From Polyrhizophydium stewartii (taxonomy: Eukaryota; Chytridiomycota; Chytridiomycetes; Rhizophydiales): a stretch of 10,916 bases of DNA. The stretch spans positions 1-10,916 of the forward strand of contig JADGIZ010000628.1 in assembly GCA_027604665.1 (NCBI GenBank). The letters run 5' to 3'. Shown in pieces: positions 1 to 7,274 of the stretch. The translations under genes were made by a program, and so were the position numbers. How positions within the stretch are numbered: position 1 is the first letter of the stretch; every line of letters starts with the position of its first letter. The notes beneath the pieces were generated by a model that had not been told where the DNA came from, ran no database searches, and saw only the letters and a list, made by a program, of their open reading frames with translations.

Positions 1-168
1 GCCGAGACCCCCGCTGCCACGCCCGCTGCCACGCCCGTCGAGACCCCCGCCGGGACCCCCGCCGCCTCGGCCTACTCGACCGACGCCCCGATCCTCAGCG
101 GCGCCGTCTCGAACATGGGCTCGCTCGCCGGCGCCGCCATCGCCGCTGCCGCCGTCCTTGTTCTGTGA
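1..168 (+). CDS. C-terminal end of a Thr/Pro/Ala-rich, probably GPI-anchored surface protein (5' partial)
   Basis: An open frame enters from the left edge in phase 0 and ends at TGA 166-168, giving 55 visible residues. Residues 1-22 are a degenerate TPA/TPVE/TPAG repeat, low in complexity and suited to O-mannosylation. Residues 28-42 are small and polar (ILSGAVSNMGSL). The last 13 residues (AGAAIAAAAVLVL) form a hydrophobic tail that ends exactly at the stop. A Ser/Thr-rich stalk, a small-residue cleavage zone and a terminal hydrophobic stretch with no charged tail is the usual GPI-anchor signal of fungal cell-surface proteins. The catalytic or binding domain lies upstream, outside the window, so no specific function can be given. 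A secreted protein with a C-terminal transmembrane helix is the alternative. Confidence 0.5.
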   Translation, partial: AETPAATPAATPVETPAGTPAASAYSTDAPILSGAVSNMGSLAGAAIAAAAVLVL

Positions 169-238
169 ATGAAATGAAGCATGTGTGTTTCGCTGCACGT
201 GTGTCATGTCTGTATCCATGCATGCACGTTCCGGGCCT
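169..238. other. Short intergenic gap between convergent genes
   Basis: Seventy bases separate the stop of the GPI-type protein (plus strand) from the stop of TMEM18 (minus strand). The stretch is T/G-rich on the plus strand (repeated tgtgt and catg motifs) and must hold both 3' UTRs and polyadenylation signals. No canonical AATAAA is visible. Confidence 0.5.
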
Positions 239-894
239 TCATTGCCGCTGCCCGGTGTCTGGCCGACCGGCGCCGCCGCCAGCCGCCCGTGTCCGGCGGA
301 GCTGAGCGCGCTTGGCGTGCACCATGACGCGGACCGTGTGCACCACAAGCAGCACCTGCGAGCTGCGTCAGCGCACTCTTTGGATCGATCCCGCCTCTCC
401 GCTCACGCGGCGCGCACCAGCGCCAGCAGCAAGTTGGCCAGCATCGGCAGCGAGTACAGCGCCAGCACAAACACGCCCGACTTGTCAAAGTAGTTCTGCC
501 GCGAGAACATCGCATGGTGCCGCGCGGCCAGCGCGTTGAGCTGCTCGCTCAGCAGCACGAGCACGCCTGCCGTTCGCTGCAGTCAGCGCGCAGTGAACCA
601 CGGGATCGCTCACGGCACGCGAGAGCCCACCCAACACAAGCATGCTCGAGGCCAGCATCTGCGCGCTGTGTCGCGCCGACACGATCCACACCAGAACCGC
701 AACGTGCAGCGCGCCAAGGCCCACGATGAACGGCTCGTCCCAGTCGATCTGCATTCGGCCGCGGCGTCAACCTCTGCGCTCTTCTGGACGACCCGGATCC
801 GGCTCACCGCCGCCGCAAACTGGGACACATCCGTCTTGAGCTCGACCCACGCCTGGTCGGCGAGCGCAGCAACAGTCCCGAGGTTGAGCTCCAT
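239..894 (-). CDS. TMEM18: TMEM18-family three-helix membrane protein, 4 exons
   Basis: Exons on the minus strand are 808-894, 619-748, 418-566 and 239-355, giving 160 residues. The family signature follows the first intron: IDWDEPFIVGLGALH (30-44), equivalent to the DWTEPW motif of animal TMEM18. Hydrophobic helices lie near 36-52, 59-80 and 103-134. The FSRQNYFD motif (93-100) precedes the third helix, and the tail is basic (HAKRAQLRRTR, 135-145) as in animal homologues, where it is linked to nuclear localisation and DNA binding. Introns are 749-807, 567-618 and 356-417. The last intron is needed to reach the basic tail, since reading through it stops at 403-405. Intron 567-618 has a competing model (577-613) that would add five residues, but I prefer 567-618 because its CTGAC branch point is better spaced and helix 2 matches the family. 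The start is ATG 894. TMEM18 is a nuclear-envelope protein of uncertain biochemical role. Confidence 0.9.
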
Positions 895-1064
895 CAGGGC
901 GTCATGCAGCGCCTGCGCCTGTCACGGGCAAGCCTGCTGTCAGCACGCTGCATCCGGCGCTCTTGGCGCACATGCCCGCGGCCCACGCCGGCTCTCGGCT
1001 TGCATGTGTCGCCAGCAGCCGCACCATTCTCGATCTGCAGCAAAGTCTTTCCCGCGATCACCGA
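895..1064. promoter_or_regulatory. Divergent intergenic region between TMEM18 and the small mitochondrial protein gene
   Basis: These 170 bases separate two start codons pointing away from each other (ATG 894 on minus, ATG 1065 on plus). Both promoters and 5' UTRs should lie here. I see no clear TATA box or other named element. An in-frame upstream ATG at 972 could extend the plus-strand protein and shorten this gap. Confidence 0.4.
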
Positions 1065-1457
1065 ATGACGAGCCTTCTGCGACTGGCAGCCTCGGCCGCC
1101 TCGACAGCCGCCCGGCGGCCTGCCTCCTGCTGCGCGGCAGCGGCATCGGTGACAGCAGCCTTTGGCCCTCGCACGGCAAGCAGGGTGAGTTCCGTCCATG
1201 CTCTTTCGTGATCAGCAGACCTGCTGACGCACCCACCCAAGACCTTCTCAGCGCAGACGACTGCCGCCCCCAGTTCGCCACAAGCAGCATGCCCAGCATC
1301 CGAGGCCCTGCCAGGACAGAGCGCCGTGCGCTCCTTCATATCTGCAGCCTCTGCGGCCGTTGCCGTGCAGCCCCCGTCGATCGATGCACTGCTTGCCGAC
1401 AAGGACCGGGTCAGCCTGTTGTGTTTCCTCGGCTTCCAGCAGAGCGACGACTGCTAA
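1065..1457 (+). CDS. Small protein with mitochondrial targeting presequence, 2 exons, function unknown
   Basis: Exons 1065-1184 and 1242-1457 give 111 residues. The intron 1185-1241 has a GTGAGT donor, a GCTGAC branch point and an AAG acceptor, matching the splice grammar of the neighbours, and joins the exons in phase 0. The N-terminus (MTSLLRLAASAASTAARRPA) has Arg, Ser and Ala, almost no acidic residues, and amphipathic spacing. That is a textbook mitochondrial presequence. An R-TFSA junction at residues 40-44 resembles a processing-peptidase site. The mature part is short, with a Pro/Ser/Ala linker followed by IDALLADKDRVSLLCFLGF and a C-terminal QQSDDC. I do not recognise a family. A faint likeness of the IDALLADKDRV stretch to monothiol glutaredoxins is not enough for a call, because no CGFS motif follows. 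An in-frame ATG at 972 is an alternative start. The gene is divergent from TMEM18 and convergent with the EML gene. Confidence 0.5.
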
Positions 1458-1561
1458 GCCTCTAGTCTCGCTGGCCTCGCACCTCTGGCTTGGATTACAT
1501 CCATTCAATCGCAGCCCCACCCAACCCAGCCAATGTTTTCACCGATTATTCAACATCTGCC
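1458..1561. other. Intergenic gap between convergent genes
   Basis: The gap runs for 104 bases between the TAA of the small mitochondrial protein (plus) and the TGA of the EML gene (minus). It is more AT-rich than its surroundings around 1531-1555, as expected for shared 3' UTR and polyadenylation sequence. No other feature is seen. Confidence 0.5.
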
Positions 1562-4500
1562 TCACGCCCATTGGCGATCTTGTCTGGCGGGCACACGCAC
1601 GCTCTTGAGCACCCTCACGCCGGGCCGGTGCAGCGACCGATGAGTCGACCACTGTGTCACGCAGCCGTCGATGCCGCCGGCCGCAAAGACGTACTTGCCG
1701 TCGCAGCTGAACTCGACGCGCGAGACGTCGTGGGCGTGGCATGCGTATGTGTGGGCGTACGTCTGGCGAGTGTGCGGACGGTTAGCAGACAGTCACCCAC
1801 GGCCGATGCCTGCCGCACGCACCCCGGGCTGTATGGCTGGATAGAGCATCAGGTGTATCTGTCCGCCAGACGTGCCGACGGCGAGCAAGGGATCCGACTT
1901 GCCAGACTTGAACGCCGATGCGCTTGTCGGCTGGGCGGCGCCGTCCCTTGTTAGATTCGATGAGCAGCGTGTGCAGGGTGCCCGGCACATGCCTCACCTC
2001 GCGCAGCGAGAGACGCAGCTGGTTGCCCTCCTCCGCCAGATTTCCGCCGACAACGTGCTGATCCCGGTCGCCGCCGGCCGCCTGCGTGTCCGCTGCGCGC
2101 TCGCCATAGATATGCCGCGTTGCCCAGCTCAGGACGCATGTCGACGTGTGCCAGGCCACGTTGCGGAACTCAGGCAGGACAAACTCGCCATCGGCGTTCT
2201 GCGTCGCGACATTCAGAACAGTCCCTGTGCCACAGCGCACGTCAGCGTGCCAGCCGCCGACGGACCAGGAGAGCGCGGCTGGACGCACAAAACATGAGTT
2301 CCTGGTTCCCGCTGTTCGACTGCAAACGAGTCGAGTCGGCGGACCAATCGATCTGCGTCACGTAGCTCGTGTGTCCCTGAATCGGTGGACCTGCTGTCAG
2401 CATGCACGCTATTGATAACACAGATGACATTCATGACCGACCTTGCAGCACATCACAAGCGAGAAGAAACCATCGGTGTCGGACTGGTACACGTCGATGA
2501 CGTTGTCATGGCTCGCCGCGGCGAGGAATGCACCGTTTGGCGAGAACTTGACGTCGTAGATGCTCCCGATGCGATTGTGCAGCGACGCAAAAACAGTCCC
2601 CAAGGTCTCGCTCAAAACAAGCACCTCTCCGTCGTCTGTTCCGGCGGCAACGAGTGTCCCTTGCGAATTGAAGCAGCACGATCGTAGGCGTTTGTTGAGG
2701 AACTTGCGTTTGAAAAGCTGTGCTCCCGTGCATGTGTGTCAGTAGTAGGCGAGCAAAGCCACCGCCACCAGCAGACGCCTACCGAGCGCTTCTCTTCGAC
2801 ATCCCAGATCCGCAGGGTGCCATCTTCGCCACCGGTCAAAAGCATCACTGGGTTGAGGGGGTGCGTCGCCAGGGCCCAAACGCCTTGAAGACGCTCGACC
2901 GCGTGGAACTGTGTCTCGATCATCAGCGTGCACGGCCACATCAGGAATCTGCAGCAAGGCTATACTCACATCGAACAAGACAGACTTGGAAAGGCCAGTG
3001 CCGTCCACGGTCAAGGCCCAAATAGACGAGTCACCGCATCCAACAAGGAGCCGCAGCATGACGTCGCGTGGCGAGACAGGCTGAAGCCCGCCTTTTGATC
3101 CCGTTGTTTCTTCCTCGTCCATCGTCTGCAGGTTGCTGACCGAGGTCGTACCGCCAAGAGCTTCGGAGATGGCACGGCTCGCACGGCTGACCATGTTGTC
3201 GCCCCAGCCGAACCAAGTGCCCGAGCCGGACCCAGAGTCGATGGAGCGGATCGGGCGGCCGTCAAACGAAATCTCATCGACGGGCTGGAGCGACTCGTTC
3301 CAGAGCACAATGCGGCCGTCTTTGCCTCCCGACACGAAGCTGTACGGCACCTCGACGAGCGGAGCCAGCGCCGTCACGGGGCCCTGTTTCCAAGCACAGT
3401 CAGCAGCCCGCGAGCCGGAAGCCATGCAATTGTGCCTGCCAAGCGGCACCGACCTTGTGGGCGGCCCGCGAGATCGAGTCCACGCGGCCGTTTTTCGAAA
3501 AGTAGATGTCGCCTGTGGCCGATCCGGCCACAAGCGTCCGCTGCTTGAGGAATGCGAGCGACAGGAACGTTCTTGTCTCGGACTGCGCGTTGTTCTTGAG
3601 TAGCACGCGCGTCAGCGTGCGCATCATAGGGTTGGCCAGGAGTGACGACCGCTTCCGCTGGTCCGAGTACGGCGTCCCGCTGCGCTGCTGGGTGCCAATG
3701 TCTCGTCCGCGCAGAAACTGTACATAAGTCCCCGATCCATTGAATTTTGGCGCATCGAGCGTCCAGCTGCGCAGATGGTGCACGCCGCACGTAACAAACT
3801 CGCGCTTGGACCACGGGTTCGGGATCACGGCCAGGACCTGCAGATGCGCGAGCAGCTTTGGTCAGCGGAGCTTTCGCAGACCTCGATTCCAAGCGACATT
3901 CGGAGAGAGCCCACCGAGTCGTCCGAAGCCCGCGCGTCCGCGACTGGGTCCTCTTGCGCCGCCCAGTCGTAGACCACTAGCTCCGACTCCTCGTCCGAGT
4001 TGCAAACGACGATCAAGTACGACCCGTCGCGGCTGAACGTCATGGATGGCACGTTGGTGATGTGCTCGGGGAGTTCTAGCCTCCTGAGAACGCCGCGCGG
4101 CTCTGTATGGTCGATGCCCTGGATGGGTGGTAGCCTACTTCCCGCCGCCATCCGCGGATGCATGTCATTCGCGTTCATGTTGTTTGCTGCCACGCCGAGG
4201 TTCAATGACGACGATACCGGCAGTGGTAGACCGCCGTCTCCGCCTCCGCCATCGTGGTTGGCGGATGGAATGCGCCAGACGAGGGCGATAGGCGTCGGCC
4301 CGATCTCGGCTGAGGCCAAGATGCCGCCGAGCGGATGCGCACACAGTGCCGTAACCTGCCTGGTGTGCTCGCGAAAGAACGACTGCTGCCGCCGTGCTGG
4401 ATGGTAGATGACGACAGCCGTGGCGGCCGGGTACGCATATGGCGCGTTGGGCGACTGCACAGGCACGCTGTTCCGCACCATGGGCGGGAAGCAGTACACG

Positions 4501-5921
4501 AGATTGCTGCGCTGCGACGAGACCGAGTAGCCTGTGTCGGCATCGTGTCACGCATGTCAATCCAAGCTTACAAATGCAATGAACAACATGCCATCGGCGC
4601 TGGACTGCACCCACCGTAAATGTGCTCGAGCTGAAGCGTCGTGCGCGGGATCTTTTCTTTTGGCGGCACGGCGTCGTCGGGTGCCAAGATGCTCTCCAGA
4701 AAGGCCATGTTTTCCTGCAGCAGCGCAGCCAGCAGCGTCAGTTTGACGTTCAAAACGGAGACCTATCACAGTCGGCCATGCCCGAACCTGCTCTTGAAAC
4801 GCTTCGTCCCAGTCTGGATACGTGAACGGCAGCTCGCCCTCGATCTCTGCATCGCCCGTGTTTGCTTTAGGTAAGCGATTGATTGCAAGTTGAAGCGGCT
4901 CTGAAAGCTCACCGATCGGATCCTCGACAACGGGCGGCTGGTCAGAGGTGTCACCGCCAACCTCTTTCATGCTCGGGCTAGCTCGCACAAACGACGACCG
5001 CGATTGCGCCTGATTGGACGCAAGCTGTCCGGGTACTGGAGTGCGGGTCGTAAGGCGTCTCAAGATGCCAAGAAACGTGCTGCCCTTGCGGCCGCGAGTC
5101 GGGAGGCTCTCCTCGTCATACGCGTCGGTTTCGTTGTCCTCATCGTTATCTTGGTCGTCTTCGTCTTCGTCTTCGTCTTCGTCTTCGTCTTCGTCTTCGT
5201 CTTCGTCTTCGTCGTCGCCGCCGCCTTCGTTTTCCTCGGCCTGATCACCATCCGCTCCTCCTTCGGCATCGCTAGTGTCACTTTGTTCCCCGCCGGCCTC
5301 GTCTTGCTGGCGTTCGGCGCCGGTGCCGCTGCCGGTGTCCTCGGGCGCAATCTCATCGCTGCTCTGGGACGCAATCTTGATTTCGACTCGGCGCTCGCCA
5401 GCGCCGTTGTTGGGTGCTGTGCCAGGCTGAGCGACAGAGCGAGCCGATGCTGCGCCAGACGAGGAGTCCTTTTGTGCCGCTGAACTTGAATTCAGGTCCG
5501 CCTCGCGCGGCTGCGGGTCGGTATCGCGGCTGCCTGCGCGGGCATCGTTGTCGTTGCCGTCTCGCGTCGCGTCGGCGCGAGGAGCTTGACTGCTCTGCTC
5601 GGCGGCGCGCGGCCGGTGATGCCCGCGCGGCGCCTCGCTGTCAATCCCGATGCTGTCCTGCCCGCCCTTGAGCGGCATCGTGTGCTTCTTGGTTCTGCTC
5701 CGGGCGGCGGTGGTGCTCTGCCGCGGCCGCGAGGTGCGATGCTGCTTCTCGTCGTGTTGTTCCTTGCGCCGCTGCCGGCTCGGCTTGTCCGGACCCGCAG
5801 CGCCGTGGCCGCGCGCGGCGCCTGCGTTGCTACTACGTCCCGGGCGGGCATCGTCGTCGCCGTCACTCGGCGCGACCCGTCCTTGCGCCTCGGACCAGCC
5901 GCACACGCAACAGCTGGCCAT
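1562..5921 (-). CDS. EML-like microtubule-associated protein: acidic N-terminus, HELP motif, tandem WD40 propellers; 11 exons
   Basis: Exons on the minus strand are 4788-5921, 4615-4714, 3882-4531, 3454-3837, 2970-3383, 2783-2908, 2442-2717, 2289-2376, 1998-2224, 1823-1930 and 1562-1762. All junctions keep frame and give 1235 residues. Residues 1-375 are disordered and charged, with Gln/Arg/Ser-rich sequence, then a run of alternating Glu-Asp (238-255). A HELP motif starts near 403 (TLQLEHIYG joined to YSVSSQRSNLVYC). WD repeats follow to the end, including AATAVVIYHPARRQQ, FLSLAFLKQRTLVAGSATGD, TGGEDGTLRIWDVEEKR, SPNGAFLAAASHDNVIDVY, GHTSYVTQIDWSADSTRLQS and NVAWHTSTCVLSW. The last blade holds SCDGKYVFAAGGIDGCVTQW. 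The order and spacing fit the TAPE double propeller of EMAP/EML proteins, which bind tubulin. Unlike animal EMLs, no clear trimerising coiled coil is seen, and a Gly/Asn-rich loop of about 58 residues interrupts the first propeller near 501-558. ATG 5678 is an alternative start. A probable extra intron at 4847-4912 would remove 22 residues. Confidence 0.88.
4847..4912 (-). other. Candidate 66-nt in-frame intron inside EML exon 1
   Basis: On the minus strand this stretch begins GTGAGC, contains CGCTTACC as a possible branch point 24 nt before the end, and ends GATGCAG. Its 66 nt length matches the other introns here. It is a multiple of three with no stop codon, so the frame cannot decide. Removal would join residues at EDPI and EIEGELPF. 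A shorter acceptor at 4865 (48 nt) is possible but places the branch point too close. Confidence 0.5.
5157..5210 (+). repeat. Pure hexanucleotide microsatellite (GTCTTC)x9 coding for Glu-Asp repeat
   Basis: Nine perfect copies of GTCTTC (GAAGAC on the coding strand) encode nine Glu-Asp pairs, residues 238-255 of the EML protein. The repeat sits within a longer acidic tract that continues on both sides with mixed Asp, Glu and Asn codons. The DNA identity of the units shows recent slippage and not only selection for acidity. Length changes of one unit keep the reading frame. Confidence 0.95.
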
Positions 5922-6091
5922 GTGAAATGGAAGGCCGGGAGTCGTTTAATTTGGCGCGCGGCGGCGCAAGTCGTGAGGTTGCGCGGGCCGAATGCCACGA
6001 CATGGTCCAACCAACACACACGCACACCTACGCGCGCGGCCCTCAAACAGCCCCGGCCACACCAGACGCGCCGCGCAGCCAAAATGCAATT
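5922..6091. promoter_or_regulatory. Tandem intergenic region: HCCS 3' end and EML 5' region
   Basis: These 170 bases lie between the HCCS stop (6092-6094, minus) and the EML ATG (5921, minus). They must contain the HCCS 3' UTR and the EML promoter, unless the EML start is really at 5678. A CA-rich stretch (acacacgcacac, near 6014-6027 on plus) is the only visible feature. Confidence 0.4.
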
Positions 6092-7220
6092 CTACCACAG
6101 GCCCGAGCCAGTCTTCCAGAACTTGTTGAAGCGGTCCTTCAAGCCCTGAAAGGAGATGGCCGGCCGCACGTCCAGATAGAACGACACGTCGGTTGGGCTC
6201 TTGGTCGCACCGCTGTAAAAGTCGATCACGTATGTGACTTGTGTGCCGCAGCGATCGACGGTCCAGTCATGCCGGTCAAACGGCAGCTTGTATCTGTTTG
6301 CCCGATGTTCCACGGTCAGCCAGGACCAATCGCGGCGGATCACAGCCCATCGCACGCATGCCGTGCGATGGGGGAGAACCTACCCGAGCAGGTTTAGCAA
6401 TCGCGCCTTGGGTGTGTACTCGCGCGGCCGGCCCTGGAACTTGAGGAGCTTGGGCTGCGCGCACGATCTGCATCGGCAAGCGAGGGGTCAGGAGTCAGGA
6501 GCGGTGTTGTGCGTGTGTGCGTCGCGCATCGCCCGAGACGCACTTTGCATGCAGCGCCTCCCACTCGAGGATCTTCTTCCAGCACTGCTCGTTGACGGCG
6601 TTGTGGATCGGCACAATGACCCTCATGTCCTCCTCGTTGGCGTCCCAGTTCTTCCTGCGCATCGCATTGAAGAACATCTGCCGCCGCTCTGTGTGAGCAC
6701 ACCGCATGCCATGCCATTCCACCCCCGGCTTGGCGGGGGGGGGTGGCGAGCATACAGGCGGGGCGATCCGCCTGTTCAGCCAGCATCGGCCGGGATCGAA
6801 TCGGAAAGCGATCCCCACCTGCTCGCTCGGGTAAATCCAGTTGGCGCCCGAGTGCTGGCCGCCCATTGGGATCGAGCTGACCTCGCGCTCGGTGGCGAGG
6901 GGCATCTTCTGGCCGGCGGCAGGCTGCTGGTTCGGCGGTGGCATGTTGTTGAGCGGCGTGAGCGATGCGCCGGGCCCGTCGGCGCCGGCCTCGGGCCTGT
7001 ACGGGCAGCTGGACTCGTCCTCGGCGCTGGCGCCGTGCGGCTTGAACGCGGCGGCTGCCGGCGGCGCGGCAAGCGACGGGGCCGCGGCCGTCGCTGCAGC
7101 GCCTGCGCCGCCGACGTGCGGGTGGTTCTTCCAGAACGGGTGGTCCTTGCTGATGGTGCTGTGGTCGACAGGGCACACACGCTCGTCGCCCGCGCCGCCG
7201 CTGCTGCTGTCGCCTCCCAT
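6092..7220 (-). CDS. HCCS: Holocytochrome c-type synthase (cytochrome c heme lyase), 4 exons
   Basis: Exons on the minus strand are 6819-7220, 6544-6677, 6384-6467 and 6092-6293, giving 273 residues, close to the 268 of human HCCS. This enzyme of the mitochondrial intermembrane space attaches heme covalently to the CXXCH cysteines of apocytochrome c (System III). The N-terminus carries two Cys-Pro heme-regulatory motifs, CPVDHS (16-21) and CPYRPE (72-77). Then come NNMPPPNQ (91-98), EVSSIP (113-118) and WIYPSEQ joined by splicing to [31 protein letters not shown] (158-177) contains His159, equivalent to the axial heme ligand His154 of human [23 protein letters not shown] (His215), [15 protein letters not shown] and LDVRPA complete the family pattern. 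Introns are 6678-6818, 6468-6543 and 6294-6383, and all match family continuity when removed. No mitochondrial presequence is present, which is normal for this enzyme. The start is ATG 7220, just after an A8 tract. Confidence 0.95.
6678..6818 (-). other. HCCS intron 1: longest intron here, in frame and without stop codons
   Basis: The 141-nt intron starts GTGGGG and ends GGCGGCAG, with GCTCAC as a likely branch point about 17 nt before the acceptor. It is a multiple of three and open throughout, so retention would insert 47 residues between YPSEQ and MFFNAM. That junction is contiguous in all family members I know. The intron also contains a run of nine G on the plus strand (6735-6743). Confidence 0.8.
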
Positions 7221-7274
7221 GCTTTTTTTTGTGTCAAAGAGCGATTCAGTTCATTGCAGACGGCCAGCAAGCGC
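7221..7274. promoter_or_regulatory. 54-nt spacer between UNC13-like stop and HCCS start
   Basis: Both flanking genes are on the minus strand. Only 54 bases separate the stop of the upstream gene (7275-7277) from the HCCS ATG. On the coding strand the spacer ends with eight A followed by GC and the ATG. HCCS promoter elements must therefore sit here or within the 3' end of the upstream gene. Confidence 0.6.

Noticed and set aside
403..405. TMEM18 stop codon directly after the third helix, giving a tailless protein.
   Set aside because: A GTGCGC donor at 417, a CTGAC branch point and an acceptor at 356 form a normal intron. Splicing restores the basic C-terminal tail typical of the family.
1058..1402. 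Minus-strand Ala-rich frame that looked like an upstream exon of TMEM18.
   Set aside because: TMEM18 is already full length from ATG 894. The plus-strand model here has a better presequence and consistent splice signals, and no minus-strand chain of exons could be built without implausible introns below 35 nt.
536..1465. A 309-codon plus-strand open frame.
   Set aside because: It lies antisense to TMEM18 exons and covers the small mitochondrial gene in a different frame. Composition is that of a GC-rich shadow frame.
2391..2437. Alternative 47-nt EML intron adding VGPPIQ before the GHTSYV blade.
   Set aside because: The branch point would be too close to the acceptor. The 65-nt model 2377-2441 gives CKGHTSYVTQIDW, which matches the family pattern.
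4763..4787. A 25-nt intron between EML exons 1 and 2.
   Set aside because: It keeps frame and would retain a coiled-coil-like peptide, but 25 nt is far below all other introns. The 73-nt intron 4715-4787 uses the same donor with a CTGAC branch point and a good acceptor.
6721..6745. G9 run as a possible sequencing error or frameshift in HCCS.
   Set aside because: It falls inside an intron, so it does not affect the protein.
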